A stretch of DNA of 64,000 nt. Source: Erpobdella octoculata. Taxonomy: Eukaryota; Annelida; Clitellata; Hirudinida; Erpobdellidae. The translations under genes and the position numbers were made by a program. Positions 1-12,223 of this stretch are shown piece by piece. The notes beneath the pieces are model-generated. The model worked only from the letters and a program-made list of their open reading frames with translations. It did no database searches and was not told the origin of the DNA. Numbering within the stretch: the stretch's first letter is position 1; each line of letters starts with the position of its first letter. Location: assembly GCA_963978895.1 (NCBI GenBank), contig OZ022242.1:417201-481200 (forward strand), written 5' to 3'.

Positions 1-136
1 TAAAAATATCAAGGAAATATGGTAAAAGCAACAAAGTAAGAGAAAAAAAGAAGAATGGACTGAAATTGAAACGGTTGACTCAATGTCATTACCAAAAAAA
101 ACACCATCATCACATCATCATCATCATCTTCTTTCT

Positions 137-2084
137 TTAATGGACAACTATTTGATAAGGACTTCCTGAAATGTTCTGATCTCCCCACTTGATGAAGAGA
201 GTGTAGTTCCCGGGCTCCTGGACGATGTAGTTGACTTCGAACATGCGCTGTCCGATGTGCTTTATTCTGACCTCTTCACACTGTATCTCCGGACCGAGCA
301 CTCCGACGAACAGCAAATTGTAGCCTGTAACACGAGGACGAAACATCAGCAAATTAAAACAACGGGGCTATACCCTCCTATCCCCAAAGTCACATGACTA
401 CAAGAACCAATCAACAATATCAGCATAATTTTTAGTCCTATAAGAGGGTATTAGTAAATTTATTACTTACCGCCATGAGTTGTGTCCACCGTAAAAGTTG
501 CTTCTTTATTGACGAAAGCTGTATGTAAGCCCGGACCGGTGGCTGTGACCTGTGTGCCATAAAGAAAACTAGTGGAAGACTCACCATGGACTCGCTCGTC
601 GGCAAACTTGCCAGCATTTCCGACCTCCGTCTCTCTCACATAACTTTTATTGTCATTGGCTTTGTACTTTTTCGCAGGAGGTTCCTCCTCGAACCAGTTG
701 TCGGATTCAGACGATTCACTTTTCTGCTTTTGGACGGAAGTCAACGTTGGTGAACCGATATATTTCATTCGAAGCATAGGCCTTTCATCTGCCGAGTCGA
801 CGTTGATAGGCCTAGATCCGGACGAGATTTTAGCCTTTTCATCCATTGATTTGTGTCCCTTGATGAATTCATCTTTAACAGTTACACAGTTAGGAATATT
901 ATAAATTGATTCAATATCAGAATCTTCAGACGATTCGCCTTTCTTCGTTTGGACAGGTGTCGACTTTGGCGGAATTGCATGTTCGATTTTTTTTGTAACC
1001 TTTTCATAAGACCAGCCGATGATAGGCCTATATTCTAATGAACTTTTGGCTTCTTCATCCATTGATTCGAGTCCGTGGATTGGTTTTGCTTTAACTGGTA
1101 AATTTGTTGGTGTTGCTTCAACATCAGAATTTTCACACGATTCGCCTTTCTTCATTTGAACGGGAGTCGACTGTGGCGGACTTGCATATTTGATTTTGTA
1201 CGTAGGCTTTTCATAAGACCAGCCGATGATAAGCTTAGATCCGCATGAGCTATTTGCTTCCCTACCCTCTTCATCGTAAGTGATACTGTCAGATTTAAAC
1301 TTGTTGTTGGAAACGGCCTCAGTAGATCCCCTAAGCTTTTTCTTATGTTGTCCCTTGGGACTGAAAATATCGAAATCATATTTTGACATGAATAAAATTA
1401 TCGCGGTTTTCAAATCACAGATTCTATTCAGCATCTTATATCGATAAAAAATTAAAGCACGTCTTACCGACCTTTTGGATTGGGAAGACAATTCCTCGAT
1501 GTTCACAACTGAGTCTTCATGTTCATCCTACAGAATGCAAGTAATTTTTAAATAATGAAAACCTTTTTAAAATATTTGTAGACATCGCCACAATACAGGT
1601 TACCGCTTGCTCTCCCGTTCCCGCTTGCTCTTCCCTTTCCGCTTGCTCATAAGTGCTGGCACCGCCAATTTGTTGACATATGGCCCGTAACAAAGATCCC
1701 TAACCCTACCCCTACCCGCACTTATGCACAATTAAATTAAATTATTGTGATTATAAATATATCATTATTATTACAAAAAAATAATTAAAAACACCGGAAA
1801 TAATTTATGACGCTATTCTCCACCTTTACTTATTGCAATACAAAACTGAGCAAAAAACGTTACTCTTCTACTAGTTTTTGAGTTTTTGCTTATGATTTCC
1901 TGCGTTCTGTCAGGTGTTTTCTTAAACCACGAATAAATAAATAATAAATAGTAGTCTATAAAAATCTTACCAAATAAACCAAATCATCTTTTAACGTTTC
2001 AGCAGTTTTTCCGAGCTTTTCGTGTTCTTTTAAATATTTGTAAACAGCATTATTTAATGACGTGGGATCGGTGCTTTCGTCCAT
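137..2084 (-). CDS. Chimeric LisH/NOLC1-like protein ending in a filamin repeat
   Basis: Four exons on the minus strand: 1971-2084, 1472-1527, 471-1360, 137-324. Phases agree (0, 2, 1) and give 415 aa. Exon 1 encodes a LisH-like helix pair (NNAVYKYLKEHEKLGKTAET). Exon 3 opens like the NOLC1 gene at 16-22 kb (GSTEAVSNNKFKS here, [13 protein letters not shown] there). It keeps degenerate STPVQ-K-ESSE and EEPPAKKYKAND blocks but has lost the long repeat array. The same exon then runs without a break into filamin sequence (VTATGPGLHTAFVNKEATF). Exon 4 completes the repeat with CEEVRIKHIG, YTLFIKWGD and GSPYQIVV, hallmarks of the last (dimerisation) repeat of filamins, at about residues 322-415. 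Family knowledge: LisH and filamin repeat 24 both dimerise. Inference: a partial NOLC1 duplicate captured a filamin 3' end. The function is unknown. It could be a young gene or a transcribed relic; no internal stop is seen. Confidence 0.8.
1600..1680. repeat. CCGCTTGCTCTCCCGTTCC minisatellite fragment in chimera intron 1
   Basis: A few copies of an 18-bp C/T-rich unit lie between exons 2 and 1 of the chimeric gene. The same unit recurs at 2300-2480 and 58310-58400, so it is part of a dispersed element rather than gene-specific. Confidence 0.6.
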
Positions 2085-2294
2085 GTTTATTTTTGTTTAC
2101 GATAATAATAACTTTTGCAAGCGCAATAGTATATAAGCTGACCCAACAAACGTTGTTTTGCAATATAAGTTATTTTTGTTTTTTTTTATTAAAAGTTTAA
2201 TTTAAAAATTATGAAAATTTAAAAAATAATAATATCAATCTCGAAGAGCAATCGAGTGTACAAAGCCCGGGGTTTTTAAAGGTTTTTTTATCGT

Positions 2295-2480
2295 TTTCAC
2301 TCCCGTTCCCGTTTGCTCTCTCGTTCCCGCTTGCTATCCCGTTTCCGCTTGCTCTCCCGTTCCCGCTTTCTCTCCAGGTTCCCTTTTGCTCTTCAGGTTA
2401 ACCGCTTGCTCTCCCGTTCCCGCTTGTTTTTCTGTTCCCGTTACCACTTGCTTTTCCGCTTCCGTCGCTTTCTCGATTTA
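2295..2480. repeat. 18-bp C/T-rich minisatellite
   Basis: About ten imperfect copies of a CGCTTGCTCTCCCGTTCC-like unit lie about 200 bp upstream of the LisH exon of the chimeric gene. Related copies are at 1600-1680 and 58310-58400. In the latter place they sit at the edge of an interspersed repeat, so this is probably a transposon-associated satellite. Confidence 0.7.
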
Positions 2481-2660
2481 TTACTAAGGTGCAATTAGGT
2501 TCTTTTAAAATGGTAATGCATACATTAAAATATTTATACATATATATATATATATATAAATATTTCGAACAGTTTATTAAAAAAGTCATTAATGCAAAGT
2601 GGTCGTTTGTTTTTAACGGAGTGTGTTTACGAGAGGGGATTTTGCCAAAGTATATTACTC

Positions 2661-2772
<112 letters not shown>

Positions 2773-2784
2773 GAATGTGTGTGG

Positions 2785-2935
2785 GTTTGTCTACTCCGCC
2801 TCGCTAATTGCGAGCCAGTCTCAAGCCTGGATAAATGAGGAGGGACAGTTAAAACGATCAAACTTTGATCCACGACATAAAAGCCAATTCAGTCTTAAAA
2901 TACTTGGTGTAAAGGACTATAAACTATAATAAAAA
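2785..2935. repeat. Dispersed repeat, copy 1 (SINE-like size)
   Basis: The blocks GCGAGCCAGTCTCAAGCCTGG, TTTGATCCACGAC and CTTGGTGTAAAGGACTATAAA are found again in the same order at 34260-34410. They are separated by indels and this copy ends in an A-rich tail. It is a dispersed repeat of unknown class. Confidence 0.6.
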
Positions 2936-4109
2936 AAAAAGTGGGTTTGACTCTTATAGAAATCTGAATCGCTGGAGCGATCTTGGTAATTCAAATTTAG
3001 TTTACGTAACAACGTTTGAAAGCTTCAATCAACTTTTAGCCAGTTTTAACAAATCTATTTTACGTTTTGAAGATCTGAAAGAAGTTAAAAAAGAAAGGAA
3101 AAGAGAAAATGAGCGCGAGCGTCGGTTTGCAATAAAAAGGTTTATTAAGCCTGTCATGCTTGGTAAACAGGTTAGATAATCCGTGATATACCATGTAAAT
3201 ATTGTAAATGGGCCGAAAATTTGGTACATTATAGCCAAATGTAAATTATATCCAAATACGTTATAGCCAGGGTAATATAACATGGGGAGATGAGCAAATG
3301 TGATGGGACCAAAATTTCACTACATTAGATCCCACTGGACGTTTTAGCGGGATTATCAAAATTGCGCCCTCTTTTAAACATTGTTGAATAAAAAAGTCAT
3401 TGATTGCATTCTGATGTTGCTTCACTTGCAGAGCATACAGACGTTTGAGGCAACTATCTTCAAGTCCTCTTGAAGAACGGATGGAATATTATAACAGAAA
3501 AGAAAATTTTTTGTATTATTATTATTATTAATGATGAAAACTATTTGCAGTATTACTATTATTATCATTATTAAAATATAACTAAAAACAAGAACAATAA
3601 TAATGATAATTAGAGCTGTCTGGATGTTGTTTTTGTCATATTCGAAATTCGATCACTAGCTAACATTTAGGTTCACTCAATTTTTTGTTATTAGTATGCT
3701 TTGAATATATTTTTTTAAACAATGGATGGTCTCATTAACCGTTTAAATAAGATTTAAAAAACTATGTGAAAATTACGTTAGACTCCCCCTGGTGATAAAC
3801 TTGTTTTTTTGTTTTTCTGGAAAAGTTGCTCAACACAAAAAGATTTTTCCACTCCCATCTCCGAATTCTTCGGAAAAAAGTTAACTTCCATGTAGCCTCG
3901 TCGGGCAAAATAAGAACTCTACGCCTATGTTCGATATTTGTACAATTCTTCATTGTCCAAATAGCCTGATTTTGCCTTACTCTTATTCAGTCAAATAACA
4001 AAATTGGCTGTTGAGGTACAGGCCTAGTTAGTAGTACACCTGAACCAGGTTATGAGTGCAACGAATACCATAGATACTCTTGATGAACTCAAGTGTAAAG
4101 AACAGCAAG

Positions 4110-4264
4110 GCAGATATGTACTACTATTTACAACTCGAGTACGTTTTTCGAGTACTCGTACTCGAAGCCTTGGTACCCGTTATTCCACTCAGTACTGAGT
4201 AGCAGAGATCTAATACTTGATACTCGTATTCGATACCATGGTACTCGTACTCGCAACATCTCTG
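4110..4264. mobile_element. Possible degenerate hAT-like MITE
   Basis: The left end CAGATATGT and the inverted right end CAGAGATGT flank a core of GTACTCG/CGAGTAC subterminal repeats. The flanking octamers (cagcaagg and cagaaaga) match at only 6 of 8 positions. The call is therefore weak. Confidence 0.35.
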
Positions 4265-4363
4265 CAGAAAGATATTAAAAAACAACAATATAAATACATA
4301 AAAAATATTTATATACACAAAAGTTATTTCTTGAGGACGAGGACAATTGCAACCAATCACAGA

Positions 4364-6997
4364 TCAGACGGCCGCCGCCTTGATGATTTCTTTGTCTCTC
4401 TCGTAGTCGACTTCGGTCGGAATTTCCCAAAAACTTGCGACGTCGGGATGGTATTGCAGCAATTTATTTCCGTCAAGTCGGTGTACTGACAGGTCGTTGA
4501 AGATGTCTTTAAACTGGTAGGTGTTCGGTAGAGGAGTTTCGTTCAGGTAGGGATGGATCTGCATGTTGGAAAAGTTTGAGATGATGAACTTTTTTCATAT
4601 TACAAGGGATGTTAAACACTCAATTGTATATAAGTGAAGGTAAATAAGAAGAACGTCAATAGATTACAGCTTTATAAGTGGTAATTATATCAGTGCGTTT
4701 AAATTATATCATAAAAAGTAACTAAGAGAAAAGTCACTAGATTATACTACAGCCTTACTTTGTGAAATGCATTACGGCAAAAGCTTTGTCATATGAGCTT
4801 ACGAACATTTACCTGTCATTCGCACATCTGTTTGCATTTGGAAACTGCCAATTCATATTACCACAGTGTCAAAACTAATACTCATTTAACCGACCCAACA
4901 AAAATGGAAGGCTGGGATACTCTTTGGACTTTACAGTCAAACACATGACCTTGTGTTCAATGGGCACATATTAACTGGTTGACTAAGTGTCCTGATAAAA
5001 GTTCAAGCACGAACACATCTTGATAACATTAAAGTACGTGTATCCAACTCTGGCTAAAGAATGTCAATTTAAAAGGCGAAATAAAACTGAACATGTATTG
5101 TAATAAAATGCTATCCATGTTTCAGAACCATTACCATATTACCAACTATGACCAAATGATAATTTCAAAACACCAACCTTGTGGATACATGGGTAATTTT
5201 CTGATAGAAATTTGTCTGTAGAACTTTAACAAATATTTATTAAAATTTGTTTCTTAAAGAAAACAACATCAATTATTCCACAAATAAAGAATTAATATCA
5301 ATAAATTTTTAAAATACTCATCCAAAGAACAAACAGTAAATACATAAAAAAATGAAGGTTTCATAAAAAAATCATCTCACTTGCTGAAAATTGTCTCGAA
5401 ACTGTTGCCGAGAATGACCAGCTTGTCCAGATCGTCTGGAGACCAGTTACTCCGTAAGAGGTTGTCGTACAGAGGACGCCCGCAGTGCGGCATGAAAAAC
5501 AACGTCAGTCTGGAATTGATGTTTCTCTTGCCTTCCTTGTGTAATAAAATAAATAAATAATATTTTATATAAAAAATTATCCTACATATTATATTACATC
5601 TGTAATCTTTGCAATTGCATCAGTAATCTTTACAATTGCATCAGTAATCTTTACAATTGCATCAATAGTCTTTACAATTGCATCAATAGTCTTTACAATT
5701 GCATTAGTACTCTTTACAATTGCATCTGTAATCTTTGCAATTGCATCTGTAATCTTTGCAATTGTATCTGTAATCTTTACAATTGCATCTGTAATCATTA
5801 CAATTACATCAGTAATCTTTACAATTGCATCTGTAATCTTTCCAATTGCACGTGTAATCCTTATTATCATCACTACAAACAAAACCGGGAAAATCTCGTA
5901 CTTCGTTTATCTCTATTACTCTCTGGCCGAATTCCTTGATGATCTTGACGTCAGAGCACGTGTGGCACGGATCAAAGTGGTACAGATCTTCTGCGCTGAC
6001 CTGTTCGAGATGTTTCATCCTATTACCGAACGTAAGTCATTGAAACGACACAAAGATATCGACACGATTTATCTCGCGCAGTTTTTCTCAAAACATGCTT
6101 ATATCATCTATAGTTTTATAACGTTTGAATAAGACATTTGAATAATTTATCACGCTTTGAAATTGTTTATTATTATTATAAAATTAAATAAATAAATCAA
6201 CATCTTGTTTGAAACCTGTTAAATAAATTCAATAAATCTGCAGTTTTCCCTACCTGTAACAATTCTCTGATTTTCAGCAGTAGGACAAACTGGTGTCTCG
6301 CAATTTTGCATTTAGACATAGAGCCAATGCCATAGCATACAATGTCATTGATGAATGGCAAGCTGACACCGTCTCTGACAGTTGTCTGTGCCGTAGAAGA
6401 AATACTATCTGCCAGAATTTTGATAATCAATTTGAAGAAATCATTATATTCTATAATTGAACCAATCATTTGTACTAATACAGATCTATAAATGAAATGA
6501 TACAGATATATAAATGAGCAAATCATTCTTACTCTAACTTGCCATAAGCAGAAAATCTAATACAGATATAGTTTTTATTTATAACAAAATGAACTTTAAT
6601 AAACAACTTAAAATAAACATGATTATAATAATTAATACTTACTCATTACATCTACGAGAAAATCACTTGCCTCCAGGCCATTTCTTCAAAAAATAGTGAC
6701 ATTTAATTGATTTAATTAATCAAATAAAAAAACATTGGCTATTAGCGGACCTATTCAGATTGTATTTGACAAAACTCAAAAATTATTAAATATTTGTACA
6801 TAAGCAAGGCAACGTTTAATTACCAACTTTATATAACTAATTTCTGCGAGTGTGCGCTTTAAATCTATCTCATTATCTCCCACCAACAAACTCGTTGAAA
6901 TTTTGTTGCAATTTGTAATTTTTAAAAAACATTTTTTATCTGATCTTTTTCGTCGGTTGTGTTTCTTAGCTACAATTTCAAACCCGTCTTTGTCCAT
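4364..6997 (-). CDS. SRR1-domain protein (SRRD/SRR1-like)
   Basis: Minus-strand exons: 6824-6997 (MDKDGFEIVAKKHNRRKR start), 6643-6670 (a 28-nt microexon, ASDFLVDVM), 6254 to 6450 or 6474, 5902-6000, 5381-5535, 4364-4558. The SRR1-like family is recognised from ordered motifs: DIVCYGIGSMSKCKIARHQF, YHFDP, INE/EGKR across a splice, FFMPHCGRPLYDNLL, SNWSPDDLDKLVILGNSF and FKDIFNDLSVH. Family knowledge: SRR1 was defined in plants as a circadian/phytochrome-signalling protein, and animal SRRD is poorly characterised. Junctions 1 to 5 agree in phase. Exon 5 ends in phase 2 while the last exon reads in phase 0, so a small exon between 4560 and 5380 or another splice site is missing from this model. 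The 3' acceptor of exon 3 is ambiguous. At least about 280 aa. Confidence 0.8.
5590..5860. repeat. 21-bp minisatellite in SRR1 intron
   Basis: About 12-13 copies of CAATTGCATCNGTAATCTTTA fill the intron between the INE and EGKR exons of the SRR1 gene. The ITDAIVKITDAI open frame on the minus strand is a product of the repeat. Confidence 0.9.
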
Positions 6998-7177
6998 TAG
7001 AGAGCGATAATGAAGAATGTTTTCCGAGATTCAGCTGCACGACTTGTTTACATGGACAATAAACGTAAAATTAGTTGCAATCCGTGTTCCGCTTGAACGA
7101 GATATTTCAGTTTTATTTGCTTTCGTTCTCATATTGCCAAATTAAAAATAAAAACTGAACTTTCTTTATTTCAAGTC

Positions 7178-7777
7178 CATAGGCGTAGGAGACGGGGAAA
7201 TGCCTACCAAGTTCAGTGGGTCAGCCATAGATGACCCCATAGATATCTATGGGGTCAGCAATTTGTCGTTTGAAAAATAAAAAAGTTTTCGGAAATGTAT
7301 GTGAAAAGTACCGACCCCCCGGTCATCGTGTTTTTCGGGAAAAAAAGGTTTCGAAAATTTGTAGGACAAGCACATCTGACTACCCCCCCCCCTCCCCCGG
7401 TCATCACTGTTTTTGGAGAAAAAAATAAAAAGGGGGTTTCGAAAATTTTTAGGAAAAGTACCTCCGACTACCGACTACCCATTTTTATTTTTCGGGCAGA
7501 CTAGACTTGCCCCCCACCACCAGGCGCGGCGCTGGGCGGGGGGGTCCAGGGGTCCGGACCCCCCCAGCTCCGACAGGTGTCACCCGTGGGATTTTTGCAA
7601 ATCCAAAGACTTTTTTTTACTGGGGGGGGGGTACTTGAATCTCATTGGGTTAATCACTGTATTTTTAACTGGTTTGAGACTGAGTTTGACTATCTTCAGT
7701 TTGCAGTCTTTCATTACTAAATTATTAAAGATACCAAAAAAATACTGCAGACTAAAAATAGTCCAAAAAATTATATA

Positions 7778-7840
<63 letters not shown>

Positions 7841-7936
7841 TTCAACTTGTCTTAGGACATTTTGGACCCCCCAGAACAAAATTCCTGGCGCCGCCCCTGC
7901 CCACCACTACATATATAAATCCCCTACGCCTAAGCT
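7178..7936. mobile_element. Outer TIR-like repeat interrupted by a hAT MITE
   Basis: TAGGCGTAGGAGACGGGG at the left and CCCCTACGCCTA at the right form inverted ends. Between them are duplicated blocks with CCGACTACC and CCCCCGGTCATC. These blocks recur at 8340-8515, next to a CTAGCTACGCCTCTG end. No exact target duplication was found, so the boundaries are approximate. Confidence 0.5.
7521..7899. mobile_element. hAT-type MITE with 8-bp target duplication
   Basis: The left terminus CAGGCGCGGCGCTGGG matches the inverted right terminus CAGGGGCGGCGCCAGG. The octamer CCCACCAC flanks it exactly on both sides (7513-7520 and 7900-7907). That length and the CAG-GGCG ends fit the hAT superfamily. It is 379 bp, has no transposase and carries a TA microsatellite near 7772-7840. 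Confidence 0.88.
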
Positions 7937-8339
7937 GAAGTCCACTTGAATGAAACAACTTGCATGAGCATAGTTCACTACTCGCTCGCTTAGAGCAAGT
8001 TGATGTGGTTTCTTTATTAGACAAGGGAGGACAATTATAAGAAAAAAGAAGACCAAGGCAGCAGAATTTAATAATATTATAATAGCTTTATGTTAATGAG
8101 TACAATTGTATATAAGCAGACGACATAATAGGGCGCCTTTTTTTTACAGAATTCTTAACGCTTAACTCATCAATTGACTCCTACTTTGAGCAAGAGCTAC
8201 TAAGGGTTCAGACCGAGATTTAACAACGCGCCCATACTGACTCGCCACCTTCTACAATAGTTTTTGTTGTCTCCAAAATTGAATACCACAGGCATAGTGC
8301 CTCATGGCTGGAGGGGGTGCATTTTCAGCAAGCAAACAA

Positions 8340-8515
8340 GTTTTTTATTATTATTTTAATGAAAAGAGGGTTTCGGAATTTTTTTCGAAGAGTGCCTCCG
8401 ACTACCCCCCCCCCGGTCATCAGGTTATTTGGAAGTAAGAAGCAAAAGAGGTTATGTTGGGAGCGCAGATTTTGTGTTTTGTCCCCGGGCACAGAAGACC
8501 CTAGCTACGCCTCTG
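8340..8515. repeat. Diverged copy of the 7.2-kb repeat family
   Basis: It shares GGGTTTCG, GTGCCTCCGACTACC and CCCCCGGTCATC with the element at 7178-7936 and ends CTAGCTACGCCTCTG. No coding content. Confidence 0.5.
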
Positions 8516-9086
8516 TTGAATACGGCTTCGATCAACTTCTTGCTGATCAGCCTGCGCCTCCTACGTACGTCATCGTTCAATCCTCAGGACCGCCAAGGAA
8601 TAAAACAAATTATGATCATAACTTCATTGAAAGAAAAACGGTTTACAATTTTACTACTTGAAACTGGTAAAAATACTGCGCTCATATAAATAATCTGCTG
8701 ACCACCGTCACACTTTTAAAGACTGTTCCAAAAAAAAAAAAAAAATGTTTGAAAGACAACTTGATACGATCATACTCATCCATCACAAAAAGGTACGTAT
8801 ACAAACAAACAAGCAAACAAAATAACTTGAACTTTTAAATAAATAAATAAAGAGTAAAAAACCAAACATCGATAGAAAAGCAATCAAATATGTTCGTTCG
8901 AGAAACGAAACCGGAACTACGTGCACGATATACCAAGTGATTAACTTCGTGTCGACGAGGTATTTTCGAATTTTCCATCGGAAATCGGCAGACGACCGAC
9001 AGAGAATCGCCGGCAGTCTCTTTCACGATTCACTCTCCTCGGGTTTTCCAACGGCGACTCTGCTCCTTTCCAAACTTCAGAGTTTA

Positions 9087-12000
9087 CTACAGAGAGGAAT
9101 TGTTTGGTCGGACCTTTACCTCCTTGAATCTCTCGTTTGACTTTCCGACTTCCACCGACGTCCGACCGCTGCGGTCAGACAACTCGGAATCGCAATCGCT
9201 CTCCGAAACCTTCTTTATGCACAAAGAAGCTTTACTCGGAAAATTTTGCTTTTTACCTTTTTTATCGGGATTATTTTCACCATTCCGGGTTTGGCTCGTC
9301 TCCTTTAAAATTCTGCCCGTAAGCGAATTTTGTGCAGCCTCTGCTTGATCTATCCTTGAGTCGCCATTAAATGGCAAAGTTGAATTTTCGACTAAGCCAC
9401 ACTCTCTACCCTTTGATGAAACAACGTCTTTATTGTCAGATTTGGATACTTCTCCAGTAGATTTACTGGCAATGCTCGGGCTTGAACCATCATCATCATC
9501 ATCTGAGGACTGGATTCGATTATGCTGAGCTCCTATTGGCTTTGACTTCACACATTTTCTAGTGGGTACCAAAGGAACTAATTTAGGCAAACCAGGTTTT
9601 GATGCAAAATCTGAATCTGAAGAATCTTCATCTGAACTACTCGAAAAATCTTCGGACTTTTCCACACCGAGACTGGACAAGACAGGCGTCTTTTTCCGCA
9701 CCTGGAAAAGAGCGACAGCCGACCGGCCTCGTCTCCGAGGTGTCAGTTTAGAAAAGATATCGGCACAAGAAAACGCACTTTTTCCAGGCGTACAAGCAGC
9801 AGCTTCCGTGTTTCCTCGACTTCCACCAATCTCTGCCGATTCGGGATTGGTTAGGTCTACTTTTGGTGACCTTGAATCATCTTTTCTGGTGACTTCAGAC
9901 TCTGCACTGACCATTGCTTCGCTTGCCAGGGACAACTCGCTTATGCCCGAGACTTGAACGTCATCTGAAGCAGATCCGGAAGCAATTCTAGAATCCTCGA
10001 CTGCTGGTCGTTTAGCCGGATTTTCCACCAATTTATCGGAGACTAAATCTTCATCATCGTCAGAATATTCACTAGTGGAATTATTCGCTTTATTTTTAGA
10101 AGCAAGCACGGTTTTGGAATATTTAGCTTTTGAGGCGGCTTCAATTTCTGAGGCAGCTGTTATTTTAGCAACAGCTTTTGGAACTGCACTGGTGGAGCCC
10201 TTCTTTTGATTCGGTAGTACTTGAGTCTTCCCTACAGAGGTAGATGTTTCGTCAGAGTCACTGTCGCTGTCCGACATTCTACCAGCGATTGGTCGGTTTA
10301 CAGATGTTTGGTCCATAGCTGATTCCGAAAGAGAGCTATCACTAACAGCGGTTTGTTTCAACGAAAATTCGGTTGGTTTTTTTGAAGCGGTTTTTGTGGT
10401 TGCCACCTTGGCAGCTGCCTTTTTTGCAGGAGTCATAGCTCTGACAGACGTCTTAGACGCAGCAGATGATTTAACTGGATTCATGACAGTAGGTAGTTTT
10501 ATTGAAGTAGTTTGTGTTATAGTGGTTGCCCTTTTGACAGCTGCTTTGTTTGCAGTAGTCGTAGCTTTGACAGACAGCTTAGACGCAGCAGACAACTTAA
10601 CTGGATTTGCAACAACAGGCCGTCTTAGAACAGCTGCTTCATTAGATGAAGACATCGATGGCGAAGAACATTTTTTAGCTTCTCTGGTTTTGTTTTTACC
10701 AGCTGCTATCGATTTAGTGGCTGTGCTACCCGCCACAGCAACTTTAGTTGTCGAGTTGTTGCTAGCTGTTCTAGCCTGAAACTTACAAGCTACAGCAGTA
10801 ATAGGTTTCTTTGCAGCTGATCTACCAGCTAACCTGCCAGCAGACGGCTTGGTTGTCATCGTCTCTTTTTCCGATGACATCGATGACACGCTGTCGTCGG
10901 AACTATCATCCAAGCTTGACGTCACCTTAGAACAATCCGCGTCCGTTCTCTTGCGGACCACTTCGGCAGAAGAAGCAGCAGGATCAGGGGCGTGGTTATT
11001 CGATAGCTTTGCATCAAACTTTGACGTCGTAGAGGGATACGTGTTTACAGGAAGTTTGCTGCTGCAGTTTCTGCTAGTGGTGTTGGAGGCCGTTTGAATT
11101 AAACAGCTAGCCCTGTTGTAATACAAATTTACATTAAAAATGCTTACTTAAAAATAACAAAGAGTTTGTTACATGCACGTGATGAATAATTATTATATAT
11201 ATATAATAATCATTATATATATATAATATTATTTTTCAATGCATAACTGAAATAAACATAATTATTATAATTAAAAATAAGTTAGATCGACAGCATGAAT
11301 AATTTCAAATTATTCTGTTATTAGATTTGAAGATTAAAAAATTACTCCACCTTTCATTGTATTGATGAATGGCTTCCTCTAGAGTTCCATGGACTTTAAA
11401 TTTTCGGCTCTACAGAGAAATGAAATAAAAACATTTAAAAAAAAATAGTTAAAACATTTAAAAAAAAAATTAATTAAAACATTTAAAAAAAACATTGTTT
11501 TTGTTAACGAAAACTAGACAAACTGTTCTAAGCTATTTTTAACATTGTAAACCTTAATAGCATTAAAATAAAACTTTATTTATTAAGTACCAGGACATTT
11601 CACATGCGATGGGACATTTCACCCAGAAATAACCAAATCAATAAAAAATTTGATTTTAAATAAATGCATATTTTTAAACAAATGGGTTCAAAAGCTCCTT
11701 CAGATAGGACGGGTCGAGATTTTTATGTCAAGTATAGAGAATTAAGGTCCGTAAAAAGGAGGAAATTACCGAAATATATTTTTTCCGATCTTATCTTCGT
11801 GCTAAAGGTCTTAGATTCAACTTCACGGTAATCTTTCACATAATCGGCTGGGGCCGATTCTTCAAATGAATTCTTCTTAAATAAATTATTTTTACTAATT
11901 ATAATGTTTAAACAAGTGGTTACTTTTCGTTGTGTTTTATATCTGAGAATGTATTAATCCGCGGCCAAAGCGAACAAGTAGAGCCCTTTCCGACCGCTTG

Positions 12001-12223
12001 TGTGAAAGATTACCTTCAACTTATTACTAAGTCTTAACGCTGGCTAAGAGATTCAGTGACCAGACATCAGAAAAACTTTGTCTAAGTCTTAGACTTACTG
12101 ACTTACTATCTTGAACTTTTCTTTCAGTAACGGGACAATATCTTTAAATTCATCTTGGCGGTCAAAATAATCTAAGATATATTCGTCGACTAGAGCTGCT
12201 AATCTTCTCTGAACCCGAGGCAT
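9087..12223 (-). CDS. LisH-domain, Ser/acid-rich Treacle-like nucleolar protein
   Basis: Three minus-strand exons, 12107-12223, 11351-11409 and 9087-11112, join in phases 0 and 2 to give 733 aa. Exon 1 encodes a LisH motif at about residues 8-37 (LVDEYILDYFDRQDEFKDI). The long third exon is low complexity. It has Lys/Ala/Thr-rich stretches alternating with acidic serine clusters such as SDSDSDSDE, SSSSDEDSSDSD and SSDDDDDGS, which are typical CK2-type substrates. This layout is that of Treacle (TCOF1) and NOLC1, scaffolds of RNA polymerase I and snoRNP biology. It has no SRP40 C-terminus, so it is not a second NOLC1. Exon sizes and phases match the NOLC1 gene at 16-22 kb, which suggests common descent. 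Orthology to TCOF1 is inference; composition alone cannot prove it. Confidence 0.75.

Larger units (their letters stand above)
6998..9086. other. Intergenic transposon-rich spacer
   Basis: It lies between the 5' end of the SRR1 gene and the 3' end of the Treacle-like gene. It contains an outer repeat (about 7178-7936) with a complete hAT MITE nested inside, and a diverged second copy of the outer repeat at about 8340-8515. Nothing gene-like was recognised. Confidence 0.6.
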
